Below, piece by piece: positions 56,039 to 64,000 of a stretch of 64,000 bases of DNA. The DNA lies in assembly GCF_015476235.1 (NCBI RefSeq), contig NZ_CP064338.1, positions 868,001 through 932,000 on the forward strand, written 5' to 3'. Under the pieces are notes generated by a model. The model saw only the letters and a program-made list of their open reading frames with translations, made no database searches and was not told the DNA's origin. A program made the position numbers and the translations under genes. This DNA comes from Caldimonas thermodepolymerans. GTDB taxonomy: Bacteria > Pseudomonadota > Gammaproteobacteria > Burkholderiales > Burkholderiaceae_C. The first letter of the stretch is position 1. Each line of letters begins with the position of its first letter.

Positions 56039-56761
56039 ATGTCGTCGCACGATCCGACCTCCGCGCCGCACGACGAAGCCGCGGCCGTGCGGGAGCGCTA
56101 CGCGCGCCGTCCTGCGGGCGACTGGCGCTACAGCCTGCTCAATCCGCCGGCGCTGCTGGCCGCGCAGGAGCGCCAGCGCGCGATCGCGCGCCGCCTGCTG
56201 GCCCAGGGCTGGCGCGATCCGGCGCCGCTGCGGCTGGTCGAGGTCGGCTGCGGCAACGGGGCCAACCTGCTGGAGCTGCTGCGCATGGGCTTCGTGCCGG
56301 AGCACCTGTTCGGCATCGAACTGCTGCCCGACCGGGCCCGCGAGGCGCGTCACGTGCTGCCGCCGGCGGTCGAGGTCCACTGCGCCGACGCCACCGAGGC
56401 GCCCGACCTGCTGGCGCAGGACAGCCAGGACATCGTCTACCAGGCCACCGTGTTCTCTTCGCTGCTCGACGACGACTACCAGCAGCGCCTGGCCGACGTG
56501 ATGTGGCGCTGGGTGAAGCCGGGCGGTGGCGTGCTCTGGTACGACTTCACCGTGGACAATCCGCGCAACCCGGACGTGCGCGGAGTGCCGCTGCCGCGCG
56601 TGCGGGAGCTGTTCCCGCAAGGGCGGCTGCAGGCCGAACGCCTGACGCTCGCCCCGCCCGTCGCCCGCGCGGTGACCCGCGTGCATCCCGCGCTGTACAC
56701 CCTGTTCAACCGCTGGCCGCTGCGCACCCACGTGCTGGCCTGGATCGAGAAACCGAGATGA
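56039..56761 (+). CDS. class I SAM-dependent methyltransferase
   Basis: This 240-residue enzyme has the Rossmann SAM motif [10 protein letters not shown] at 67-76 and a helix-rich N-terminus. It would methylate a sugar or lipid-linked intermediate in the glycan pathway. Two in-frame starts exist: ATG 56021, which overlaps the GT2 stop, and ATG 56039, preceded by a perfect AAGGAGG at the right distance. I prefer 56039. Its stop overlaps the aminotransferase start by four bases. Confidence 0.85.
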   Translation: MSSHDPTSAPHDEAAAVRERYARRPAGDWRYSLLNPPALLAAQERQRAIARRLLAQGWRDPAPLRLVEVGCGNGANLLELLRMGFVPEHLFGIELLPDRAREARHVLPPAVEVHCADATEAPDLLAQDSQDIVYQATVFSSLLDDDYQQRLADVMWRWVKPGGGVLWYDFTVDNPRNPDVRGVPLPRVRELFPQGRLQAERLTLAPPVARAVTRVHPALYTLFNRWPLRTHVLAWIEKPR

Positions 56762-57924
56762 GTGCCGAGCCCTTCCTCCCCTTTGCGCTGCCCGAGATCG
56801 GCGAGGAGGAAATCGCCGAGGTCGTGGACACGCTGCGCTCGGGCTGGATCACCACCGGTCCCAAGGCGCGCCGCTTCGAGGCGGCCTTCGTCGACTACCT
56901 GGGCGGGCCGGGCACCGGGCTGCACGCGATCGCGGTGAACTCGGCCACCGCCGGCCTGCACCTGGCCCTGGAGGCCCTGGGCATCGGCCCCGGCGACGAG
57001 GTCGTCACGACCACCCACACCTTCACCGCCACCGCCGAGGTGGTGCGCTACCTGGGGGCCGACGTGGTGCTGGTCGACATCGACCCGGCCACGCTGTGCA
57101 TCGACCCGGCCGCGGTGGAGGCGGCCATCACGCCGCGCACCAAGGCCATCGTGCCGGTGCACTACGGAGGGCTGGCGGCGGACATGCCGCGGCTGCTGGA
57201 CATCGCCGCGCGCCACGGCCTGAAGGTGGTCGAGGACGCGGCGCACGCGCTGCCCGCGACGGTCGGCGGGGCGCTGGTCGGCACGCTCGCGTCGGACGCC
57301 ACGGTGTTCAGCTTCTACGCCAACAAGACCATCACCACCGGCGAGGGCGGCATGCTGGTGACGCGCGACGCGGAGCTGGCGCGGCGTGCGCGCGTGATGC
57401 GCCTGCACGGCATGAGCCGCGACGCCTTCGACCGCTTCACCGCCAAGGTGCCGAGCTGGTACTACGAGATCGTCGCCCCGGGCTTCAAGTACAACCTGAC
57501 CGACATCGCCGCCGCGCTCGGCCTGCACCAGCTGCGCCGCGCCGACGCGTTCCAGCAGCGCCGCGCGGCGATCGCGCGCCGCTACGGCGAGCTGCTGCAG
57601 GGGCTGCCGCTGCGCCTGCCGCCGCAGGCGCCGCCGGGCGAGCGCCATGCCTGGCACCTCTACCCGGTGCGCCTGGCCGACGACGCGCCGCTGCCCCGCG
57701 ACGCCGTGATCGAGCGGCTGTTCGAGGCCGGCATCGGCTGCAGCGTGCACTACATCCCGCTGCACCTGCAGCCGTACTGGCGCGACCGCTACGGCCTGGT
57801 GCCCGAGCAGTTCCCGCACAGCCAGCGCTTCTACGAGCGCACGCTGAGCCTGCCGATCTACACCCGCATGAGCGATGCGGACGTGCAGCGGGTGGCGCAG
57901 GCGCTGCACCGCATCCTGGGTTGA
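56758..57924 (+). CDS. DegT/DnrJ/EryC1/StrS family sugar aminotransferase
   Basis: This 388-residue PLP enzyme transfers an amino group to an NDP-keto-sugar. The PLP lysine is Lys190 in [15 protein letters not shown], and [11 protein letters not shown] carries the Asp that contacts the pyridine nitrogen. The opening [25 protein letters not shown] is typical. It works after the dehydratase encoded at 58534, which makes a 4-keto-6-deoxy sugar, so an amino-deoxy sugar is likely. The start overlaps the methyltransferase stop. Confidence 0.92.
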   Translation: MSAEPFLPFALPEIGEEEIAEVVDTLRSGWITTGPKARRFEAAFVDYLGGPGTGLHAIAVNSATAGLHLALEALGIGPGDEVVTTTHTFTATAEVVRYLGADVVLVDIDPATLCIDPAAVEAAITPRTKAIVPVHYGGLAADMPRLLDIAARHGLKVVEDAAHALPATVGGALVGTLASDATVFSFYANKTITTGEGGMLVTRDAELARRARVMRLHGMSRDAFDRFTAKVPSWYYEIVAPGFKYNLTDIAAALGLHQLRRADAFQQRRAAIARRYGELLQGLPLRLPPQAPPGERHAWHLYPVRLADDAPLPRDAVIERLFEAGIGCSVHYIPLHLQPYWRDRYGLVPEQFPHSQRFYERTLSLPIYTRMSDADVQRVAQALHRILG

Positions 57925-57934
57925 ACGCCGCCGC

Positions 57935-58537
57935 ATGGGCAAGCGCCTGTTCGACCTCGTCGTTGCCGCGGCCGGCCTGCTGCTGCTGTGGCCGCTGTTC
58001 GCGCTCATCGCGCTGGCGATCAGGCTGGACAGCCCCGGGCCGGTGTTCTTCCGCCAGGAGCGCGTCGGGCGCCACGGCGTGCCGTTTCGCATCCACAAGT
58101 TCCGCACCATGGTCGCCGACGCGCCGGTGCGCGGCCGCGAGCTGACCGTCGGCGACGACCCGCGCATCACCCGCGTCGGGGCGGTGCTGCGCCGCTACAA
58201 GCTCGACGAGCTGCCGCAGCTGATCGACGTGCTGCAGGGCACGATGAGCCTGGTCGGCCCGCGTCCCGAGGTGCCGCGCTACGTGCAGCTCTACCCGCCC
58301 GCGCTGCGCGAGAAGGTGCTGTCGGTGCGGCCCGGCATCACCGACCTGGCCTCGATCGAGTACCGGCGCGAGAGCGAGCTGCTGGCGCGCTCGGACGACC
58401 CCGAGCGCACCTACGTGCAGGAGGTGCTGCCGCACAAGCTGCAGTACGCCGCGCAGTACGTCGAGCATGCGACGTTGTGGACCGACCTGCGGCTGCTGGC
58501 GCGCACGCTGCGGGTGCTGTGGGGAGGCGGGACATGA
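57935..58537 (+). CDS. undecaprenyl-phosphate sugar phosphotransferase (initiating)
   Basis: This 200-residue small monotopic phosphoglycosyltransferase has one re-entrant N-terminal helix (about 4-28) and the catalytic region HKFRTMV then KLDELPQLIDVLQGTMSLVGPRPE. The Asp-Glu in LDELPQ is the catalytic dyad of the PglC/WcaJ family. It starts glycan assembly by moving a sugar-phosphate onto undecaprenyl phosphate. I chose the ATG at 57935; the longer frame is rejected. Its stop overlaps the dehydratase start. Confidence 0.93.
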   Translation: MGKRLFDLVVAAAGLLLLWPLFALIALAIRLDSPGPVFFRQERVGRHGVPFRIHKFRTMVADAPVRGRELTVGDDPRITRVGAVLRRYKLDELPQLIDVLQGTMSLVGPRPEVPRYVQLYPPALREKVLSVRPGITDLASIEYRRESELLARSDDPERTYVQEVLPHKLQYAAQYVEHATLWTDLRLLARTLRVLWGGGT

Positions 58538-60408
58538 CGCGCCTGTGGTTGCGGCTCGATGCCCTGCTGGCCCGCCTGCGCCGCTGGCGGCAGCCGCTGG
58601 TGATGGCGGTCGACGGCCTGGTCGTCGCGCTGTGCTGGAACGTCACCTACCTGTTCCGGCTCGGCTTCGAGCGCTGGATCAGCGCCCGCCCCGGTTACGA
58701 CCCCTGGGTGATGCTGGGGCTGGTCGTGCTGTACCTGGCGGTGTTCCGGCTGTTCGGCGTGCCGCGCGGCATGTGGCGCTTCTCGGGCTTCGGCGAGGTC
58801 AAGCGCCTGGCCCTCGGCTGCTTCGTCGCCGGCCTGGTCGGCGCGGTGGTGGTTCTGATGGCGCAGCTGCGCGAGGTGCCGCGCGCGGTGCTCGCGCTGC
58901 ACCCGGTGGTCGCGCTGATGGGGCTGTGCACCGTGCGCATCGGCTACCGCATGCTGTACGAGCACATGCGCGCGCGCCTCGCCGGCCCCCAGGGGGAGCC
59001 GCGCCGCGCGCTGGTGCTGGGCGCCGGCGAGGCGGCACGGCTGCTGCTGGCCGGCGTGCAGCACCAGGGCTACCTGATCCTCGGGCTGCTCGACGACGAC
59101 CCGGCCAAGCAGCAGGCGCGCATCGGCGGCGTGCCGGTGCTGGGGCCGCTGCGCGACCTGCCGCGCCACGCTGCGCGGCTGGGCGCGACCCACGTGATCG
59201 TCGCGATGCCTTCGCTGCGCCTGGCCGAGCGGCGCCGCGTGATCGAGCAGGCGGCGCAGACCGGGCTGCCGGTGCTCACCGTGCCCTCGGCCGAGGAGCT
59301 GCGCGAAGGCTCGCAGGTCAGCCGCGTGCGCGAGATCGAGCCGGAGGACCTGCTCGGCCGCGAGCCGGTGACGCTGGACGAGGGTGGCATCTCGGAATGC
59401 CTCAACGGCCGCACCGTGCTGGTCACCGGCGCGGGCGGCAGCATCGGTGCCGAGCTGTGCCGCCAGGTGGCGCGCTACGGGCCGGGCCGGCTGGTGCTGT
59501 ACGAGCTGAGCGAATACGCGCTGTACACGATCGAGCAGGAGCTCGGCCGGCAGTACCCGCACCTGGACCTGGTGCGGGTCATCGGCGACGTGAAGGACCT
59601 CGCCCACCTGCGCCGCACCTTCGCCGCCTGGCGCCCGCAGGTGGTGTTCCATGCCGCGGCCTACAAGCACGTGCCGCTGATGGAGGAGGAGCACAACACC
59701 TGGGCCGCGCTGCAGAACAACGTGCTGGGCACCTGGCGCACCGCGACCGCCGCGGCCGAGGCAGGCGTCGAGCGCTTCGTGCTGATCTCCACCGACAAGG
59801 CGGTCAACCCCACCAGCGTGATGGGCGCCACCAAGCGCGCGGCCGAGATGATCGTCTCGCACTACGCCGGCCAGGTGCCCGGCACCCGCTACATCGCGGT
59901 GCGCTTCGGCAACGTGCTGGGCTCCAGCGGCAGCGTGATCCCCAAGTTCAAGGAGCAGATCGCGCACGGCGGCCCGGTCACCGTGACCCACCCGGACATG
60001 ATGCGCTACTTCATGACCATCCCCGAGGCGGCGCGCCTGGTGATCCAGGCCGCGGCGATGGGCGAGGGCGGGCAGGTGTTCGTGCTCGACATGGGCGAGC
60101 CGGTGCGCATCGTCGACCTGGCGCGCCACCTGATCCGCCTGGCCGGCCACGCGCCGGAGGACATCCCCATCGTCTACACCGGGCTGCGTCCCGGCGAGAA
60201 GCTCTACGAGGAGCTGCTGGCCGACTCCGACGCCACCGTGCCCACGCCGATCGCGCGCCTGCGCATCGCCCGCCTCGAGCACCGGCCAAGCGAGGCGCTG
60301 CCCGCGGCGCTGGAGGAGGCCGCCGGGCTGGTGTCGGACGCGCAGGTGCGGCGCTGGCTGTGCCGGATCGTGCCGGAATACCGGCCGTCCCGGGTGCCTC
60401 CGGGGTGA
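58534..60408 (+). CDS. membrane-bound NDP-sugar 4,6-dehydratase (CapD/PglF/WbpM type)
   Basis: This 624-residue protein has four N-terminal membrane helices (about 20-140), an intermediate Rossmann-like domain (about 150-280), and a C-terminal SDR dehydratase domain. The NAD motif TGAGGSIG is at 298-305. The catalytic triad position has Met430-x3-Lys434 (MGATK), the methionine variant typical of inverting UDP-GlcNAc 4,6-dehydratases such as PglF and WbpM. It probably makes a UDP-4-keto-6-deoxy-HexNAc used by the aminotransferase. It ends the glycan operon; 52 bases follow before the helicase. Confidence 0.92.
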   Translation: MTRLWLRLDALLARLRRWRQPLVMAVDGLVVALCWNVTYLFRLGFERWISARPGYDPWVMLGLVVLYLAVFRLFGVPRGMWRFSGFGEVKRLALGCFVAGLVGAVVVLMAQLREVPRAVLALHPVVALMGLCTVRIGYRMLYEHMRARLAGPQGEPRRALVLGAGEAARLLLAGVQHQGYLILGLLDDDPAKQQARIGGVPVLGPLRDLPRHAARLGATHVIVAMPSLRLAERRRVIEQAAQTGLPVLTVPSAEELREGSQVSRVREIEPEDLLGREPVTLDEGGISECLNGRTVLVTGAGGSIGAELCRQVARYGPGRLVLYELSEYALYTIEQELGRQYPHLDLVRVIGDVKDLAHLRRTFAAWRPQVVFHAAAYKHVPLMEEEHNTWAALQNNVLGTWRTATAAAEAGVERFVLISTDKAVNPTSVMGATKRAAEMIVSHYAGQVPGTRYIAVRFGNVLGSSGSVIPKFKEQIAHGGPVTVTHPDMMRYFMTIPEAARLVIQAAAMGEGGQVFVLDMGEPVRIVDLARHLIRLAGHAPEDIPIVYTGLRPGEKLYEELLADSDATVPTPIARLRIARLEHRPSEALPAALEEAAGLVSDAQVRRWLCRIVPEYRPSRVPPG

Positions 60409-60445
60409 ACTGCGCGGTTTCCAGGCGTTTGTCAAGCGGGTGGAC

Positions 60446-60451
60446 GATAAT
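60446..60451 (+). promoter_or_regulatory. candidate -10 box for rhlE
   Basis: GATAAT lies nine bases before the helicase ATG and 38 bases after the glycan operon stop. A TTTGTC stretch lies about 18 bases upstream and could be a weak -35. No ribosome-binding site lies between the box and the ATG. Confidence 0.4.
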
Positions 60452-60460
60452 CATCGGCTT

Positions 60461-61915
60461 ATGACCGAAGTGACCCCACAAGCTCCCGTTCCGGGCGGAG
60501 ACTTTTCCACCCTCCCTCTCGGCCCTGCGTTGCAGCGTGCCATCGCCGAGATGGGCTACACCAGCATGACGCCGATCCAGGCCAAGGCCATCCCCGTGGT
60601 CCTGAGCGGTCGCGACGTCATGGGCGCGGCGCAGACGGGGACCGGCAAGACGGCCGCCTTCTCGCTGCCGCTGCTGCAGAAGATGCTCCGGCACGAGAAC
60701 ACCAGTGCCTCGCCGGCACGGCACCCGGTGCGTGCGCTGGTGCTGGCGCCCACCCGCGAGCTGGCCGACCAGGTCGCCGTCAACGTGAAGGCCTACGCCA
60801 AGTACACCCAGCTGCGCGTGGCCTGCGTGTTCGGCGGCATCGACATGGCGCCGCAGACGGCCGAGCTGCGCCGCGGCGTCGAGGTGCTGATCGCCACCCC
60901 CGGCCGCCTGCTGGACCACATCCAGGCGCGCAACTGCACGCTCAACCAGGTCGAGTACGTCGTGCTCGACGAAGCCGACCGCATGCTGGACATCGGCTTC
61001 CTGCCCGACCTGCAGCGCATCCTGAGCTACCTGCCCAAGCAGCGCCAGACGCTGCTGTTCTCGGCCACCTTCTCGCCCGAGATCAAGAAGCTGGCGCAGA
61101 GTTACCTGCAGGACCCGGTGCTGGTCGAAGTCGCGCGTCCCAACGCCACCGCGACCACGGTCGAGCAGCGCTTCTACAGCGTCGACGACGACGACAAGCG
61201 CCGCGCGCTGCGCCAGCTGCTGCGCGAGCGCTCGCTGTCGCAGGCCATCGTGTTCGTCAACTCCAAGCTGGGCGCCGCCCGCCTGGCGCGCGCGCTGGAG
61301 CGCGACGGCCTCAGGACCGCCGCGCTGCACGGCGACAAGTCGCAGGACGAGCGCCTGAAGGCGCTCGAGGCCTTCAAGCGCGGCGAGGTCGAGCTGCTGG
61401 TGGCCACCGACGTGGCCGCGCGCGGCCTGGACATTGCCGACCTGCCGGCGGTGTTCAACTTCGACATCCCGTTCAACGCCGAGGACTACGTGCACCGCAT
61501 CGGCCGCACCGGCCGCGCGGGCGCCTCGGGCCTGGCGATCTCGTTCGTCACGCGCAGCGACCAGCGCCAGGTCGCCGAGATCGAGAAGCTGACCAAGAAG
61601 AAGATCGAGATCGAGCCGCTCGAGCTGGAGGACGACCGCCCGCGGCGTCCGCGCCGGCGCGAGGACGAGGCCGAGGGCGAGGGCGAGCGCTCCGAGCCGC
61701 GCCGCAGCAGCCGCGCGCCGGTCGTGCCGGCCGCGCCGCCTGTGCCCGACGACCCGATCTTCTCGCGTCCCTACGAGGCCGATCCGGCCGCCGCCCCCGG
61801 CTGGGAGAAGCAGCCGGCCACGCCGGCGCCGGCGGTGACGCGCTCGCTGTCGCCCTACATCAAGCCCAAGCGCAAGGTGCCGGTGCTGCTGGGCGGCGCC
61901 GGCCGCAAGGTCTGA
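60461..61915 (+). CDS. rhlE: DEAD-box ATP-dependent RNA helicase, RhlE type
   Basis: This 484-residue helicase has the conserved motifs in order: AQTGTGKT at 57-64, PTREL, DEAD at 170-173 (VLDEADRMLD), SAT, and HRIGRTGRAG. The first 375 residues form the two RecA domains; the last ~100 are a charged tail rich in Arg, Glu and Pro (about 395-484) as in betaproteobacterial RhlE. It remodels RNA during ribosome assembly or RNA decay. I chose the ATG at 60461 rather than an in-frame GTG at 60440, which would overlap the -10 box. Confidence 0.93.
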   Translation: MTEVTPQAPVPGGDFSTLPLGPALQRAIAEMGYTSMTPIQAKAIPVVLSGRDVMGAAQTGTGKTAAFSLPLLQKMLRHENTSASPARHPVRALVLAPTRELADQVAVNVKAYAKYTQLRVACVFGGIDMAPQTAELRRGVEVLIATPGRLLDHIQARNCTLNQVEYVVLDEADRMLDIGFLPDLQRILSYLPKQRQTLLFSATFSPEIKKLAQSYLQDPVLVEVARPNATATTVEQRFYSVDDDDKRRALRQLLRERSLSQAIVFVNSKLGAARLARALERDGLRTAALHGDKSQDERLKALEAFKRGEVELLVATDVAARGLDIADLPAVFNFDIPFNAEDYVHRIGRTGRAGASGLAISFVTRSDQRQVAEIEKLTKKKIEIEPLELEDDRPRRPRRREDEAEGEGERSEPRRSSRAPVVPAAPPVPDDPIFSRPYEADPAAAPGWEKQPATPAPAVTRSLSPYIKPKRKVPVLLGGAGRKV

Positions 61916-61952
61916 GGCGCTGAGGCAGCGCCGCGGCGGCCCTCAGCCGCCG
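61916..61952. terminator. two adjacent hairpins at the end of rhlE
   Basis: A 6-bp stem (61916-61921 with 61927-61932) is followed by a 7-bp stem CGGCGGC/GCCGCCG (61934-61940 with 61946-61952). The second hairpin overlaps the stop codon of the convergent methyltransferase gene. No T-run is present, so this is only a candidate. Confidence 0.35.
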
Positions 61953-62713
61953 TGGATCGCGAACACGGCCGGGATGTCCGCGGGCAGCCCCGGCCGTTCC
62001 AGTTTCCAGCGCTGCACGCTCTGGCTGCGGTTCCAGCCGCCGGCCAGCGTCAGCCCGCAGGCGACCGACAGGCGCGTGTCCGGCCGCAGGTGCGCGAGCA
62101 GCGCCTGCATCAGCGCCGGGTTGCGGTAGGGCGTCTCGATCATCAGCTGGGTCTGCCCGGTGCGCCGCGCCAGCGCCTCCAGCTCGCGGATGCGCGCCGC
62201 GCGGGCGCCGTCCTCGACCGGCAGGTAGCCCACGAAGGCGAAGCTCTGCCCGTTCATCCCGCTGGCCGCCAGCGCGAGCAGCAGCGAGGAGGGCCCCACG
62301 AGCGGCACCACCGCGATGCCCAGCTCGTGGGCGCGCCGCACCACCTCCGCGCCGGGGTCGGCCACCGCCGGCATGCCCGCTTCCGACACCAGCCCGACGT
62401 CCTGCCCCTGCACGGCCGGGGCCAGCAGCGCGTCCAGCACCTCGGGCGGGATCGTGCGGGTGCCCCCCTTGGGCGGGCGCGGCAGCTCGCGGATCGCCAG
62501 CGTCTGCAGCGGCTGCTGCAGCGGCACGACCGCGTGCACGCGCTTGAGAAAGGCGCGTGCGGTCTTCGCGTTCTCGGCGATCCAGGCCGGCAGGCGCGCG
62601 GCGGTCTCCAGCACCTGCTGCGGCAGCACCTCGGTCAGTGGCGGCGGGGACGCGTCGGCGCGCAGCGTCCCGAAGTCCAGCGGGACCGGCACCAGGTACA
62701 GCCGCCCCGTCAT
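61943..62713 (-). CDS. SAM-dependent methyltransferase, tetrapyrrole methylase family (RsmI-like)
   Basis: This 256-residue protein has the tetrapyrrole-methylase fold. It begins MTGRLYLVPVPLDFGT, and conserved parts include VSEAGMPAVADPGAEVVRRAHELGI and VPLVGPSSLLLALAASGMNGQSFAFVGYLP, which parallel RsmI (16S rRNA C1402 2'-O-methyltransferase). It is shorter than true RsmI, and LIETPYRN replaces the usual RsmI segment, so it may be a paralogue with a different RNA target. The start overlaps the maf stop by four bases, making them translationally coupled. Confidence 0.83.
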   Translation of the reverse strand: MTGRLYLVPVPLDFGTLRADASPPPLTEVLPQQVLETAARLPAWIAENAKTARAFLKRVHAVVPLQQPLQTLAIRELPRPPKGGTRTIPPEVLDALLAPAVQGQDVGLVSEAGMPAVADPGAEVVRRAHELGIAVVPLVGPSSLLLALAASGMNGQSFAFVGYLPVEDGARAARIRELEALARRTGQTQLMIETPYRNPALMQALLAHLRPDTRLSVACGLTLAGGWNRSQSVQRWKLERPGLPADIPAVFAIHGG

Positions 62714-63339
62714 CGCGCGGCCGGGGCGGCGAGCGCGTCGATGCCCGCTTCGCGCAGCATCGCGCAGGTGCGGATCAGCGGCAGCCCGACCAGCGCGGTC
62801 GGGTCGTCCGACTCGATCGCCTCGAGCAGCGCGACGCCCAGCCCTTCGGACTTGGCACTGCCCGCGCAGTCGTAGGGCTGCTCGGCGCGCAGGTAGTTCT
62901 CGATCTCGGCGTCCGACAGCGCGCGAAAGCGCACCGTCACCGGTGCCAGCTGGACACGCTCGAAGCCGGTGGCCTGGCAGACCACCGCCACCGCGGTCTG
63001 GAACACCACCGCCTGGCCGCTCATCTCGCGCAGCTGGCGCACCGCGTTGTCGTGCGTGCCCGGCTTGCCGATCGGCCGGCCGGCGAGGTCGGCCACCTGG
63101 TCGGAGCCGATCACCACCGCATCGGGGTGCAGGGCCGCCACCGCGCGGGCCTTGGCCAGCGCAAGCCGCTGCGCCAGCGCCGCGGGCGCCTCGCCGTCGT
63201 CGGGGGTTTCGTCGACCTGCGGCGAGACCACGTCGAACGGCAGGCGCAGGCGCTCGAGCAGTTCGCGGCGGTAGCGCGAGGTCGAGCCGAGGATCAGGCG
63301 CCGCGGCGTCGCCGCGGCGGAAGCAGAGTGCAACACCAT
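62710..63339 (-). CDS. Maf-family nucleotide pyrophosphatase, YceF subtype
   Basis: This 209-residue protein hydrolyses non-canonical nucleoside triphosphates. The N-terminal GSTSRYRRELLERL (18-31), VDETPDDGE, VIGSDQV, and DCAGSAKSEGLG are conserved; the last motif marks the YceF subtype, which acts on m7GTP, rather than the YhdE subtype. The ATG has no Shine-Dalgarno sequence and GACAAT ends seven bases upstream. It is divergent from yceD, as in many proteobacteria, with 57 bases between. Confidence 0.9.
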   Translation of the reverse strand: MVLHSASAAATPRRLILGSTSRYRRELLERLRLPFDVVSPQVDETPDDGEAPAALAQRLALAKARAVAALHPDAVVIGSDQVADLAGRPIGKPGTHDNAVRQLREMSGQAVVFQTAVAVVCQATGFERVQLAPVTVRFRALSDAEIENYLRAEQPYDCAGSAKSEGLGVALLEAIESDDPTALVGLPLIRTCAMLREAGIDALAAPAAR

Positions 63340-63346
63340 GGCCGCG

Positions 63347-63388
63347 ATTGTCTCGCACGGCCGCGGGGAAGGCGTCGCCCGCTACACT
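63347..63388. promoter_or_regulatory. divergent -10 boxes between maf and yceD
   Basis: On the minus strand GACAAT (63352-63347) ends seven bases before the maf ATG. On the plus strand TACACT (63383-63388) ends eight bases before the yceD ATG. The arrangement mirrors the asmA/ubiH gap. No obvious -35 boxes are present. Confidence 0.42.
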
Positions 63389-63396
63389 GCCCGGAC

Positions 63397-63975
63397 ATGA
63401 AAGCGAAGGAATTCAATCCGCTGCGGCTGGACGTGCAGGTGTTCGCCCGCGAGGGCGGCGCGCTGCAAGGTCAGTGGCCGCTGGAGGAACTGCCGCGGCT
63501 GGCCTCGTCGCAGCACGAGGAGGCCGCGCCTGCCGGCCGGCAGGTCGCCTGGTCGGCCGAGGGCGAGCGCGTCGAGCGGCTGGGGGCCGAGGCCCAGACC
63601 TGGCTGCACCTGAAGGCCCGAGCCACGGTGGCGCTCGAATGCCAGCGCTGCCTGCAGCCCGTGGAGGAAGCGCTCGAGGTCGAGCGCAGCTTCCGCTTCG
63701 TGCACGGCGAGGCCGAGGCCGAGGCGCAGGACAGCGACAGCGAGGAGGACGTGCTCGCGCTCACGCGCGCGCTGGACCTGCGCGAGCTGGTCGAGGACGA
63801 GCTGATCCTGGCGCTGCCGATCGTGCCACGCCACGACGCCTGCCCGGTGCCGCTGCCGATGGCGGCGGAGGATGACCCCGAGCCCGAGGCGCCTGCCGAA
63901 TCCGAGGCCCGGCCCGAACAGCCCAACCCGTTCGCGGTGCTGGCGCAGCTGAAGAAAGGCCGCTCGTCGTCCTGA
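63397..63975 (+). CDS. yceD: YceD family protein (DUF177)
   Basis: This 192-residue protein belongs to the DUF177 family, linked to 23S rRNA processing or ribosome assembly. Cys82 and Cys85 in LECQRCLQPVEE form the conserved CxxC, and the C-terminal half is very acidic, with DSDSEEDVLALTRALDLRELVEDELILALPIVPRHDACP before an acidic tail. The ATG has no Shine-Dalgarno sequence. In proteobacteria yceD is usually followed by rpmF (L32) and plsX-fab genes, which would lie just beyond the window end. Confidence 0.92.
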   Translation: MKAKEFNPLRLDVQVFAREGGALQGQWPLEELPRLASSQHEEAAPAGRQVAWSAEGERVERLGAEAQTWLHLKARATVALECQRCLQPVEEALEVERSFRFVHGEAEAEAQDSDSEEDVLALTRALDLRELVEDELILALPIVPRHDACPVPLPMAAEDDPEPEAPAESEARPEQPNPFAVLAQLKKGRSSS

Positions 63976-64000
63976 GTCCTCGCCCCCGGGCCGGCAATGC

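Overview
The window is a chromosomal segment of a high-GC Gram-negative bacterium, most likely a betaproteobacterium of the order Burkholderiales. The evidence is the gene content (MsrPQ, Ccs1/CcsB system II cytochrome c maturation, cytochrome c4, a CIRCE-controlled groESL, two orphan TctC/Bug binding proteins, DUF4148, DUF3429, YaeQ) and the very strong G/C bias at third codon positions. I saw no rRNA, tRNA, CRISPR array, insertion sequence, integrase or prophage. The high GC produces many long spurious open frames opposite real genes, and these are left out.

Layout. 1-3325 (+): the end of a FadN-type hydroxyacyl-CoA dehydrogenase, its thiolase, a terminator, a crotonase-family isomerase and an SGNH hydrolase. 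3341-7193 (-): a glycogen-debranching-type enzyme, a GT4 glycosyltransferase and a YciA-type thioesterase. 7239-9877: an Atm1-type ABC exporter, a 58-residue basic protein with a TTG start, and yaeQ. 9882-15830 (-): msrQ, msrP, ccsB, ccs1 and a di-haem cytochrome c4, that is, periplasmic redox and haem-protein functions. 15890-18939: engB, then groES-groEL with a clear sigma70 promoter, a CIRCE operator and an unexplained perfect palindrome in the leader.

18990-35847 is the accessory-looking part, a catabolic island. A minus-strand arm holds a TctC-type binding protein, an enoyl-CoA hydratase, a 3-hydroxyacyl-CoA dehydrogenase and a quinone-oxidoreductase-like protein. A plus-strand arm holds a fumarylacetoacetase-family hydrolase, a gentisate-dioxygenase-like bicupin, two tandem paralogous FAD monooxygenases, a second TctC-type protein, a fused NDP-forming acyl-CoA synthetase, two acyl-CoA dehydrogenases, a thiolase-like protein with a DUF35 partner, and a LysR regulator. 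Together they look like a route that activates an acid to its CoA ester, shortens a side chain, hydroxylates an aromatic ring, opens it and hydrolyses the product. The substrate cannot be read from the sequence.

35855-51942 is mostly housekeeping: a Bcr/CflA transporter, ychF, a DASS-family anion transporter, a MOSC protein, an AsmA protein, a UbiH-family hydroxylase, a DsbC-like protein, a DUF4148 protein, a DUF3429 membrane protein, an M61 peptidase, an unrecognised conserved-looking protein, an enoyl-CoA hydratase, a flavin-binding oxidase-like protein and lysS. 52069-60408 is a tightly coupled surface-glycan operon: flippase, acyltransferase, GT4, GT2, methyltransferase, DegT aminotransferase, phosphoglycosyltransferase and membrane-bound NDP-sugar dehydratase. 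60461-63975 holds an RhlE-type helicase, a tetrapyrrole-methylase-family methyltransferase, a YceF-type Maf protein and yceD. The last 25 bases contain no complete gene; in relatives rpmF and the fatty-acid synthesis genes usually follow yceD.

A recurring pattern is that several genes with no Shine-Dalgarno sequence (ccs1, engB, asmA, the ubiH-like gene, rhlE, maf, yceD and the glycan acyltransferase) have a -10-like hexamer only 6-10 nt before the start codon, which suggests leaderless or nearly leaderless transcripts.
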